Source of the DNA: Gemmatimonadota bacterium
GTDB taxonomy: Bacteria; Gemmatimonadota; Gemmatimonadetes; Longimicrobiales; Gaopeijiaceae
Length of the DNA stretch: 7,951 nt
Assembly: GCA_003567615.1 (NCBI GenBank)
Contig: PWZC01000404.1
Span: 1-7,951 of the forward strand
Reading direction: 5' to 3'
Shown here one piece after another: positions 1 to 5,222 of this stretch. Numbering within the stretch: the stretch's first letter is position 1; each line of letters begins with the position of its first letter. A program made the translations under genes and the position numbers. The notes beneath the pieces are model-generated. The model saw nothing but the letters and a program-made list of their open reading frames with translations, did no database searches and was not told the DNA's origin.

Positions 1-78
1 GGGTACGCACCTGGCGGAAGAGGGGAAGACCCGGCAATAGAAGGAGCGGCCCTTTCGGCGTCAAGGATGTCACAGCCC

Positions 79-108
79 TTGAAGGACCCGGGGGCGGATC
101 ACTAGCCT
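79..108 (+). promoter_or_regulatory. Candidate promoter of the permease-TspO-FluC operon
   Basis: TTGAAG at 79-84 resembles a -35 box. After an 18-nt spacer comes TAGCCT at 103-108, followed by AC. The same TAGCCTA string, with a TTGA hexamer 17 nt upstream, precedes the haem-protein gene at 3797, which makes both calls more believable. Transcription would start near 115 and give a leader of about 110 nt that contains the 158-181 palindrome. The -10 box matches the sigma-70 consensus only at T1, A2 and T6, so this is a pattern-based inference. Confidence 0.3.
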
Positions 109-157
109 ACTCGCCTGCGGGGCCGGCTCGGACCCGCCCCCCAACCGGCGCACTCCG

Positions 158-181
158 TCGACGGAGACCGGTCTCCGTCGA
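158..181. repeat. Perfect 24-bp palindrome (possible operator or leader hairpin)
   Basis: The 12-nt arm TCGACGGAGACC at 158-169 is followed directly by its exact reverse complement at 170-181. A second perfect 14-bp palindrome, CTCCGTCGACGGAG at 153-166, shares the left arm. The 9-mer CTCCGTCGA therefore occurs at 153-161, inverted at 158-166, and again at 173-181. It lies 44 nt before the permease ATG and downstream of the candidate promoter. It could be a dimeric repressor operator or a pair of competing hairpins. No T-run follows, so it is not a classical terminator. Confidence 0.85.
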
Positions 182-225
182 TACCCCGCGCCCCAACCTT
201 CTCCACCCTTCGGCCACCACCACCC

Positions 226-2151
226 ATGACCGTCGATATCCTTCTGGTCTACGGGATCATCATCGTCACTGTCGTCCTCTTTGTGACGGAGAGGCTACGA
301 CTCGACGTGGTGGCACTTCTGGCTCTCCTGGCCCTTCTCCTCACCGGGATCCTCACGCCCCCCGAGGCGCTGGCCGGGTTCTCGGATCCCGTGGTCCTCA
401 TGATCGCTGCGCTCTTCGTGGTGGGAGACGGGCTCTTCCAGACAGGAGTGGCCCAGGCCATGGGGCGTTGGCCCCAGAAGCTGGCCGGAGACAGCGAGGT
501 GCGGCTCCTGGTTGTGATCATGCTCCTCGTGGCACTCCTCTCGGGATTCATGAGCTCCACCGGTACCGTGGCGGTCATGCTCCCGGTGGTGGTGGGACTG
601 GCCTGGGCCCGGGACATGTCGCCGTCCAAGCTCCTGATCCCCCTGTCGGTGGCGTCGCTCCTGGGGGGGATGCTCACCCTCATCGGGACCCCACCGAACC
701 TGGTGGTGAGCGCCCACCTCGAAAGCATGGGGCGGGACCCCTTTGGATTCTTCGCCTTCACCCCCATCGGGCTCCCCATCCTCATCGTGGGGATCGCCTT
801 CATGGCGGTGGTGGGGATCCGCCTCCTCCCGGACCGTGCCGCCCCGGGCTCGCCGCAGCGGGACCGGGACACCCCCTCGGTGGAGGAGATGGCTGGAAGC
901 TGGACGCTCCACCCTCAGCTCTTTCGCCTGAAGGTCCGTGAGGGAGCCCCCATCGAGGGGAAGAAGCTCCGGGACCTGAACCTCCCGGACCGCTTCGGGA
1001 TCACGGTGCTGGAGATCATGAACGGACGTCCCCGGACTGCAGGACGAATCGCCGGAAGGGTGGCCAAGGCCGTTCCGCGGGTTTCGGGGAGGGTGGCCAG
1101 GGCCGTCCCACGGGCTTCCGGGAAGGGAGAGCCGCCGGCTCCCGAAGCGGCGCTGGCCGACGCCGTGCTCCGGGCCGGGCAGGAGCTTCTGGTGGAGGGT
1201 GACCTGGAAGGGGTGAACCGGATGGTCCAACGCGGCTACATCAACCTTCTGGACGACGACGTGAAGGGTGACCCCCTGGCCCGGGAAACGGGGATCGCCG
1301 AGGTCCTCCTGACGCCACGCTCCCGCCTGGTGGGACGAACGCTCCGGAAGATCCGGTTCCGGGACCGGTACCAGCTCTCGGTGGTGGGGATCAAGCGGAT
1401 GGGTGAGAAGGTGATGGGCGACCTCCGGGACTTGCCCCTGGAGTTCGGGGACATGCTCCTGGTGCAGGGCCCCTGGGACCAGATCCGGATGCTCCAGCAA
1501 GAGGGGCGGGACTTCGTGGTCGCCATGGCGCCCCGGGAGATGGAACCGGCGCTGAAGCCCCTGGATCGGGCTCCGGTGGCGGTCGTCGTGATGCTGGGAA
1601 TGCTTCTCCTCATGACCTTCAACATCGTCCCGGCAGTCACGGCGGTGCTCTTGGCTGCGGTGGCCATGGTTCTCTTCGGCGCCGTATCGGCCGCCGACGC
1701 CTACCGGGCCGTGAACTGGGAGAGTGTGGTCCTCATCGCCGGGATCCTGCCCATGGCCACGGCTCTCGAGAAGACCGGGGGCATGCAGCTCATCGTGGAT
1801 GGGATCGCCGGGGTCATGGAGGGGGCCACCCCGGTCATCCTCCTGGTGGTGCTCTTCCTGCTCACCTCCATCCTGAGCCAGGTCATCTCCAATACCGCTA
1901 CGGCCGTGCTCCTGGCCCCCATCGCCTTTCAGTTGGCCGTGGGGATCGGAGCGAACCCGGAGCCCTTCCTCATGACCATCGCGGTGGCCGCCTCCACGGC
2001 CTTCGCCACCCCGGTGGCGTCGCCGGTGAATACGCTCGTGCTGGGGCCTGGGGGGTACAAGTTCGGCGACTTCTTCAAGGTGGGGGTGGCGCTGCAGGTT
2101 CTGGTGCTCATCGTGGCGACCCTCCTCATCCCCATCCTCTTCCCCTTCTGA
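226..2151 (+). CDS. SLC13/DASS-family anion permease with two RCK_C (TrkA-C) domains
   Basis: This is a 641-residue inner-membrane secondary transporter of the divalent-anion:Na+ symporter type. The hydrophobic N-terminal half (about 5-200) contains an SSTGT version of the first SNT signature (110-114) and a GTPPNLVVS loop (154-162). The cytosolic middle (about 225-432) reads as two RCK_C/TrkA-C domains, at about 230-335 and 355-425. The C-terminal half (about 448-641) has the canonical S555-N556-T557 signature and the FATPVASPVNTLV re-entrant segment (593-605). This architecture, permease with central TrkA-C domains, matches bacterial SLC13 proteins related to the SAC1/SLT sulfate carriers. 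Sulfate, dicarboxylate or another anion is possible, and the sequence does not decide. The first RCK_C domain carries a basic, tandem-duplicated insert at about 268-308. The start at 226 begins a clean first membrane helix, but no Shine-Dalgarno is visible. It is the first gene of an operon, with tspO 18 nt downstream. Confidence 0.9.
   Translation: MTVDILLVYGIIIVTVVLFVTERLRLDVVALLALLALLLTGILTPPEALAGFSDPVVLMIAALFVVGDGLFQTGVAQAMGRWPQKLAGDSEVRLLVVIMLLVALLSGFMSSTGTVAVMLPVVVGLAWARDMSPSKLLIPLSVASLLGGMLTLIGTPPNLVVSAHLESMGRDPFGFFAFTPIGLPILIVGIAFMAVVGIRLLPDRAAPGSPQRDRDTPSVEEMAGSWTLHPQLFRLKVREGAPIEGKKLRDLNLPDRFGITVLEIMNGRPRTAGRIAGRVAKAVPRVSGRVARAVPRASGKGEPPAPEAALADAVLRAGQELLVEGDLEGVNRMVQRGYINLLDDDVKGDPLARETGIAEVLLTPRSRLVGRTLRKIRFRDRYQLSVVGIKRMGEKVMGDLRDLPLEFGDMLLVQGPWDQIRMLQQEGRDFVVAMAPREMEPALKPLDRAPVAVVVMLGMLLLMTFNIVPAVTAVLLAAVAMVLFGAVSAADAYRAVNWESVVLIAGILPMATALEKTGGMQLIVDGIAGVMEGATPVILLVVLFLLTSILSQVISNTATAVLLAPIAFQLAVGIGANPEPFLMTIAVAASTAFATPVASPVNTLVLGPGGYKFGDFFKVGVALQVLVLIVATLLIPILFPF
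1054..1119 (+). repeat. In-frame 33-bp tandem duplication within the permease gene
   Basis: Two consecutive 33-nt units encode GRVAKAVPRVS (residues 277-287) and GRVARAVPRAS (288-298). GK at 299-300 begins what could be a third unit. The preceding AGRIA (272-276) looks like a further decayed copy. The insert lies inside the first RCK_C domain, between the strand ending GITVLEIMNGR and the strand containing ELLVEGDLE, and is rich in Arg and Lys. It most likely arose by replication slippage and forms an exposed basic loop. Confidence 0.85.
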
Positions 2152-2169
2152 CCGTTCCTACCAGATGCC

Positions 2170-2682
2170 ATGGGCGATCCCTCCATCTATCCCACCGACA
2201 CCACCTCCGTCCGGACCCGCCCGCTGGCCGTTGCGGTGGCTGCCTGCCTGGCCTTCCTGGTCCTGGGCGGGATCGCCGGCGGGGGAGCGGAGCCGGAGGG
2301 GTGGTACGCCGAACTGGTCCGACCGGACTTCCCGGTCCCGGCGCTCCTCTTTCTGCTCATGGGAGCGGCCTACTACGTGCTGGTGGGGATCGTGCTCTAC
2401 CGGGCGCAGGTGCATGTGCCCGCCGGTGGGCCGCGACGGTTCGCGGTTGGACTGACGCTGGCCGTTCTGGCGGTGAACGAGCTCTGGAACGTGGTGTTTC
2501 TCGAGCTTCGGAGTCTCACCGCCGGGGTGGCAGGGACCGGCACGGTGTTCCTCCTCCTGGGGGCCCTGTCGGCCCTGGTGGCTCGCCACGACCGGACCTC
2601 GTTCTGGGTGCTCCTGCCCTACCTGGCCTGGTCCCTGTTCGATCTGGTCTGGAGTGTGGAGCTGCTGCGGTTGAACAGCTGA
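2170..2682 (+). CDS. tspO: TspO/MBR-family (tryptophan-rich sensory/translocator) membrane protein
   Basis: This is a 170-residue integral membrane protein with about five hydrophobic helices (20-40, 57-78, 90-110, 118-138, 145-167), the TspO/MBR fold pattern. Diagnostic stretches are GWYAELVRPDFPVP (44-57), NELWNVVFLEL (103-113) and LLPYLAWSLFDLVW (148-161) followed by LLRLN near the C-terminus. Family members bind porphyrins and sterols and are linked to tetrapyrrole handling and stress signalling. The usual Asn of the last helix (LNY in typical members) is not kept (DLVW here), and aromatic content is low, so this is a divergent member. It begins 18 nt after the permease stop and its own stop overlaps the next start (TGATG), which indicates translational coupling. 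No clear Shine-Dalgarno precedes the ATG. Another ATG at 2165 is out of frame. Confidence 0.8.
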   Translation: MGDPSIYPTDTTSVRTRPLAVAVAACLAFLVLGGIAGGGAEPEGWYAELVRPDFPVPALLFLLMGAAYYVLVGIVLYRAQVHVPAGGPRRFAVGLTLAVLAVNELWNVVFLELRSLTAGVAGTGTVFLLLGALSALVARHDRTSFWVLLPYLAWSLFDLVWSVELLRLNS

Positions 2683-3284
2683 TGGACCGGAGCGTGGCCA
2701 CCCGGGCCGCCACCGTATCGGCGGCCGATCTGGTGGCGGTGGCTCTCGGGGGTGCGTTCGGCACCCTCCTCCGGGTTGGCGGGCTGGAGCTGGGGGCGGG
2801 ATGGCGGAGTGGGATGGCTGCAGGAGAAAGCCCGGGCTTCCTCATGAGCGCCCTTCTGTCACCCACCGGCATAACCCTTCTGGAAAACCTGACGGGTGCG
2901 GCAGCGCTGGGTCTCTTCCTCGGTGTGCTACTCGGATCCCGCCGAATCTCCGAGGCCGTACCACACCGCTTCAAGCTACTCCTCCTCACCGGTGTCCTGG
3001 GATCGTTCACTACCTTTTCGGCGCTGGCTTTGGACGGAGCCATCCTCATGGGGGTCGAGCCGGCGGCGCTCCCCATCGTCGGTCACGACGCGCCCCCGAG
3101 GTCCGGGACATGGCCCGAGGAGCGGGGAACGGAGGGAGAAGCCGGCTCGGTACCCTGGGGCGGTCTGCTCCTTCTGGGTCTATCGGCAGGAGGAGGATTG
3201 GTGGCCGCCCTGGCCGGAGTCCGAACCGGACGGAGTCTGGGAGTGTGGTGGGAAGCACGTGGTCGAGCGGGAGACTCTCCGTGA
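2682..3284 (+). CDS. crcB: CrcB/FluC fluoride ion channel subunit, long form
   Basis: This encodes a 200-residue FluC-type fluoride exporter subunit. These are four-helix membrane proteins that form antiparallel dimers and leak cytoplasmic fluoride out of the cell. Family marks are GGAFGTLLR (23-31), the conserved Asn69 in ENLTGAAALG, and GSFTTFSAL (107-115) of the third helix. The usual TTFSTF is TTFSAL here, so the first channel-lining Phe (F112) is kept and the second is Leu115. The protein is about 70 residues longer than typical members (about 120-130). The extra length is in a loop at about 37-63 and a charged loop at about 127-158 containing Pro, Arg and Glu. The start at 2682 was chosen because it overlaps the tspO stop by one base and begins just before the first helix. 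The open frame continues upstream to 2301 but only as a shadow of tspO. It overlaps the second crcB by 4 nt. Confidence 0.87.
   Translation: MDRSVATRAATVSAADLVAVALGGAFGTLLRVGGLELGAGWRSGMAAGESPGFLMSALLSPTGITLLENLTGAAALGLFLGVLLGSRRISEAVPHRFKLLLLTGVLGSFTTFSALALDGAILMGVEPAALPIVGHDAPPRSGTWPEERGTEGEAGSVPWGGLLLLGLSAGGGLVAALAGVRTGRSLGVWWEARGRAGDSP
3269..3273 (+). promoter_or_regulatory. Ribosome binding site of the second crcB
   Basis: GGGAG lies 7 nt before the GTG at 3281. It supports that GTG as the start in a frame that stays open much further upstream. Confidence 0.55.
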
Positions 3285-3682
3285 CGGCGTCTGTCCTGAC
3301 GCTGGTGGCGATGGCCGTGGCCGGCGGCGCCGGTGCCGTGGCCAGATATCTGGTGGACCTCAGGGTCCAGGCGTGGATCCGGTCCTTCGGTGGGGGAGTC
3401 GACGGGATTCCCTGGGGAACGGCAGCGGTCAATCTGGTGGGTGCCTTCCTGGCAGGGCTGGCTGCGGGAATGGTGGCCGTCGGCGCACTGCCTCCCTCCA
3501 TCGGCTCCATCACCGGCGTCGGATTCCTGGGTGCCTTCACCACCTTTTCCACCTGGATGGTGCAGGTAGTGGACCTTCGCGAGAGCGGGCGAAAGCGAGT
3601 GGCCGCGGTCTATCTTCTGGGGCTCCTGGGGCTGGGGCTCGGGGCGGCGACGCTGGGACTGTGGGTGGGATCGGTGTGGTGA
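3281..3682 (+). CDS. crcB: CrcB/FluC fluoride ion channel subunit, short form
   Basis: This 133-residue protein has the standard length of the fluoride channel family. Motifs are GGAGAVARY (15-23), Asn51 in AVNLVGAFLAG, and GFLGAFTTFSTW (81-92). The first channel-lining Phe (F89) is kept and the second is Trp92, complementary to Leu at that position in the preceding subunit. The GTG start overlaps the upstream stop (GTGA), has GGGAG at a good distance, and places the first helix at residue 5. Tandem crcB genes are known in several bacteria, where the two products form a heterodimeric channel. That is the likely arrangement here, as inference. No fluoride riboswitch is seen upstream. It is the last gene of the four-gene operon. 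Confidence 0.9.
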   Translation: MTASVLTLVAMAVAGGAGAVARYLVDLRVQAWIRSFGGGVDGIPWGTAAVNLVGAFLAGLAAGMVAVGALPPSIGSITGVGFLGAFTTFSTWMVQVVDLRESGRKRVAAVYLLGLLGLGLGAATLGLWVGSVW

Positions 3683-3750
3683 CCGTGGGTGGGAGCACAT
3701 GACTAACCCGATCCTCGACCCGTCCTTCCATGGGACCTTGGAGAGGCCTA

Positions 3751-3782
3751 CCGTCGGGGCTTGATCCGACCTTCCGTCGGGG
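3751..3782. repeat. Pair of 9-bp direct repeats bracketing a candidate -35 box
   Basis: CCGTCGGGG occurs at 3751-3759 and again at 3774-3782, a 23-bp spacing or about two helical turns. The copies flank TTGATC (3761-3766). The placement suits binding of a regulator with directly repeated half-sites, but no such protein is known from this window. Confidence 0.45.
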
Positions 3783-3789
3783 ATAGCCT
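3761..3789 (+). promoter_or_regulatory. Candidate promoter of the haem-protein gene, possibly near-leaderless
   Basis: TTGATC at 3761-3766, a 17-nt spacer and TAGCCT at 3784-3789 form a sigma-70-like promoter with the same TAGCCTA -10 as at 103. The ATG at 3797 is only 7 nt after the -10 box, so the transcript would begin at or next to the start codon. This fits the absence of a Shine-Dalgarno. The TTG at 3761 could instead be read as an earlier start codon, which is the competing interpretation. Confidence 0.35.
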
Positions 3790-3796
3790 AGAACCC

Positions 3797-4522
3797 ATGA
3801 ATGACACGGAACTGAATCTGGCCGAGACCGGGACCCGCGGGCGCGAATCACACCGCCGCCTCTTCATTCAATTCATGGCCTACGGGGAGTGCGGGAACCC
3901 GGCCCAGGTCGCCGATCGGATGCGGGACGCCGAGATCCCCGGGGTGGTCTACGAGGACCTCCACGACCCCTTCGGTGTGGGTGTCATGACCCTGAGCGAG
4001 GACCCGGATCACTTCGTGGGGCCCTGGCGGCAACTCCTCCGCACCTCGCCCTTTACCGGCCTCCGGCTTCGCCCCGAATTCACCATGTTCGGACGCACCT
4101 ACGCCATTGGCTACGAGCCGGACCTGGATGAGACGCTGGTCCACCGCCCAACCCGGACGGCGCTTCACCCCGAATGGATCTGGACCGTCTGGTACCCGGT
4201 GCGCCGCTCCGGCGCCTTTGCCCTTCTCCCGGAGAAGGAGCAGAAGTCGCACCTGAAGGAGCACGGCCAGATCGGGATGATGTACGGCCGCGGCGACCAT
4301 GCCCACGACATCCGCCTGGCATGCCACGGCATCGACACCCACGACAATGACTTCGTGGTGGGGATCACCGGGAAGGAGCTCACGCCCCTCTCCAAGCTGG
4401 TGGAGCACATGCGGGGAACGCAGCAGACCGCTCGCTACCTGGACCGGCTGGGGCCCTTCTTCGTGGGCCGGGCCCTCTGGAAGAGCCCCCTCCCCCAGGC
4501 GACGGCGGACGCATCGGACTGA
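3797..4522 (+). CDS. Chlorite-dismutase-family haem protein, probable coproheme decarboxylase (ChdC/HemQ-like)
   Basis: This is a 241-residue cytoplasmic protein of the chlorite dismutase/HemQ family, a duplicated ferredoxin-like fold that normally forms pentamers. ChdC converts coproheme III to haem b with peroxide in the coproporphyrin-dependent pathway. Visible family marks are RLFIQFMAY (21-29), VWYPVRRS (131-138) with the candidate catalytic Tyr133, LPEKEQKSHLKEHGQIG (144-160) with the candidate proximal ligand His156, HGIDTHDNDFVV (177-188), the LVEHMRGT helix (201-208), and GPFFVG (219-224). His116 lies 17 residues before Tyr133 and 40 before His156. As I recall, this is the spacing of distal His118, Tyr135 and His158 in the Corynebacterium diphtheriae enzyme. 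The distal Gln of Firmicutes ChdC is not evident. The ATG at 3797 was chosen. An in-frame TTG at 3761 would add 12 residues not needed for the fold. True chlorite dismutase activity is less likely. No other haem genes are nearby. Confidence 0.8.
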   Translation: MNDTELNLAETGTRGRESHRRLFIQFMAYGECGNPAQVADRMRDAEIPGVVYEDLHDPFGVGVMTLSEDPDHFVGPWRQLLRTSPFTGLRLRPEFTMFGRTYAIGYEPDLDETLVHRPTRTALHPEWIWTVWYPVRRSGAFALLPEKEQKSHLKEHGQIGMMYGRGDHAHDIRLACHGIDTHDNDFVVGITGKELTPLSKLVEHMRGTQQTARYLDRLGPFFVGRALWKSPLPQATADASD

Positions 4523-4567
4523 GAGAGGTCGGGGCGTCCGGCTGGGAGCAGCCCCATCTCGCCGGCT

Positions 4568-4581
4568 GGCTCGCACGAGCC
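4568..4581. repeat. Small hairpin in the 69-nt gap before the CPXCG gene
   Basis: GGCTCG and CGAGCC form a perfect stem within 14 nt (about 5 bp around a GCAC loop). No T-tract follows, so it is a weak terminator candidate and might act as a processing or attenuation structure between the haem-protein gene and the CPXCG gene. Confidence 0.3.
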
Positions 4582-4591
4582 TGAGTCCTCC

Positions 4592-4810
4592 ATGTCAGAG
4601 TCCCCACCCCACTCCGAGCCCTGGGACGACATGGCCTGGGTCCACTGTCCCTACTGCGGCGAGTCGGTGGAACTTCCGGTGGATCCGGGCGGCGGCCCGG
4701 TGCAGGAATATGTCGAGGACTGCGAGGTGTGCTGCCGCCCCTGGCAGCTCACGGTGCGGTGGGACGGCCAGGGTCAGGTGTGGGTGGAAGCCCGCACCGA
4801 CGACGAGTAG
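4592..4810 (+). CDS. CPXCG motif-containing cysteine-rich zinc-ribbon protein
   Basis: This 72-residue protein matches the Cys_rich_CPXG family, whose function is unknown. Cysteines 19 and 22 (HCPYCGE) and 44, 47 and 48 (EDCEVCCRPW) give the CPxCG...EDCxVCCRP signature. C19, C22, C44 and C47 are likely zinc ligands. QEYVEDC at 38-44 is characteristic. The second half, with alternating hydrophobic residues (QLTVRWDGQGQVWVEA), looks like beta strands. Family members are usually about 60 residues, so an internal ATG at 4631 (residue 14), giving 59 residues, is a credible alternative start. Neither ATG has a strong Shine-Dalgarno. It follows the haem-protein gene by 69 nt on the same strand and may be cotranscribed, but no functional link can be claimed. 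Confidence 0.87.
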   Translation: MSESPPHSEPWDDMAWVHCPYCGESVELPVDPGGGPVQEYVEDCEVCCRPWQLTVRWDGQGQVWVEARTDDE

Positions 4811-4883
4811 GGCATGGGCCGGGACCGACGAAAACGGCCAGCTCCCGGCGGTGCAGAGTGCTGAGGTCCCGACGGTGTCCGCC

Positions 4884-5064
4884 GAGCGGGTAAAATTCGA
4901 GCCTCGAAGCCGGCGAATACCTGGTGTGTCAGATTTTACCCGCCCAGTGGGTAATATTCGAAGCTCAACCGCGGAAAAGCTCACGAGGTTCGAATAGTGC
5001 TCGCTGAGCGGGTACAACTCGAACCTCGGCGGCGGCGGATGCTGTGCGGGTCAGATTTTACCCG
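4884..5064. repeat. Three tandem 61-bp palindromic repeats (REP/MITE-like array)
   Basis: GGGTAAAATTCGAGCCTC, GGGTAATATTCGAAGCTC and GGGTACAACTCGAACCTC begin at 4888, 4949 and 5010, exactly 61 bp apart. Each unit ends in an inverted partner: TCAGATTTTACCC at 4929 and 5051, and a decayed version TCGAATAGTGCTC at 4990. Unit 1 (4884-4942) and unit 3 (5006-5064) match at about 46 of 59 positions without gaps. In unit 1 the ends CGGGTAAAAT and ATTTTACCCG are exact reverse complements, so each unit can fold as a stem-loop with termini 40 bp apart. Unit 1 also holds TTCGAG-C-CTCGAA (4896-4908), and unit 2 holds TTCGAAGCTC/GAGGTTCGAA (4957-4966 and 4985-4994). A 61-bp period is not a multiple of three, so it is not coding. 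It resembles REP/BIME-type or MITE-derived DNA. Confidence 0.9.
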
Positions 5065-5092
5065 ATCAAGAGCCCGGTCCGCCCCGCTCCCT

Positions 5093-5119
5093 GGGGAGTG
5101 GCCCCCGGGGAGTGGCCCC
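5093..5119. repeat. Duplicated 13-mer GGGGAGTGGCCCC
   Basis: GGGGAGTGGCCCC occurs at 5093-5105 and 5107-5119, separated by one C. Each copy is itself a GGGG/CCCC hairpin. CTGGGG (5091-5096) and CCCCAG (5116-5121) can also pair across both. It lies between the 61-bp array and the peptidase gene. The structure may influence transcription but has no T-run directly after it. Confidence 0.75.
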
Positions 5120-5211
5120 AGACCGATGGGGGGAGCCGCTTCCTTTCTTTCGCGGAGGGCGGCGGAGCCGTAAGATGGCCGGACTCGTCTCAGCGTCCAC
5201 GTGTCCGGCCC

Positions 5212-5215
5212 GGAG
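5212..5215 (+). promoter_or_regulatory. Ribosome binding site of the M24 peptidase
   Basis: GGAG sits 7 nt before the ATG at 5223. It supports that start over the ATGs at 5112 and 5175, both of which would bury the signal peptide behind extra residues. Confidence 0.5.
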
Positions 5216-5222
5216 CCCGTCC

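Larger units (their letters stand above)
4811..5222. other. 412-nt gene-free region
   Basis: No convincing gene lies between the CPXCG gene and the peptidase. Open frames here are short, lack family motifs and cross the repeats. The stretch holds the 61-bp repeat array (4884-5064), a duplicated 13-mer (5093-5119), a weak hairpin CCCCA/TGGGG (5116-5131) followed by a pyrimidine run TTCCTTTCTTT (5140-5150), and the peptidase leader. The A+T-richer blocks inside the repeats contrast with the surrounding G+C-rich DNA. Confidence 0.6.

Noticed and set aside
1..225. Possible end of an upstream gene (open from base 2 to TAG at 38-40) or a start on the minus strand.
   Set aside because: Only 12 residues are visible, other frames are equally open, and no motif supports any of them.
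1..225. Fluoride (crcB) riboswitch controlling the operon.
   Set aside because: The conserved pseudoknot and GATG/CTCC-type core could not be found in this leader, and none is seen just before either crcB.
295..1500. Long minus-strand open frame of 401 codons opposite the permease.
   Set aside because: It is the complementary shadow of a clear membrane transporter gene in G+C-rich DNA. Its product is His/Pro/Gly/Glu-rich with no family motif.
2301..2681. N-terminal extension of the first FluC frame back to 2301.
   Set aside because: The extension overlaps tspO in another frame, has no domain, and the ATG at 2682 fits the operon overlap and family start.
2801..3280. N-terminal extension of the second FluC frame back to 2801.
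   Set aside because: It overlaps the first crcB gene, lacks membrane character, and the GTG at 3281 has a Shine-Dalgarno and the normal family length.
4884..5064. CRISPR array.
   Set aside because: The units are 61-bp tandem, similar along their whole length and diverged. There are no identical repeats separated by unique spacers and no cas genes.
5112..5222. Earlier start of the M24 peptidase.
   Set aside because: It would put 37 unrelated residues before the signal peptide. The ATG at 5223 has GGAG at 7 nt.
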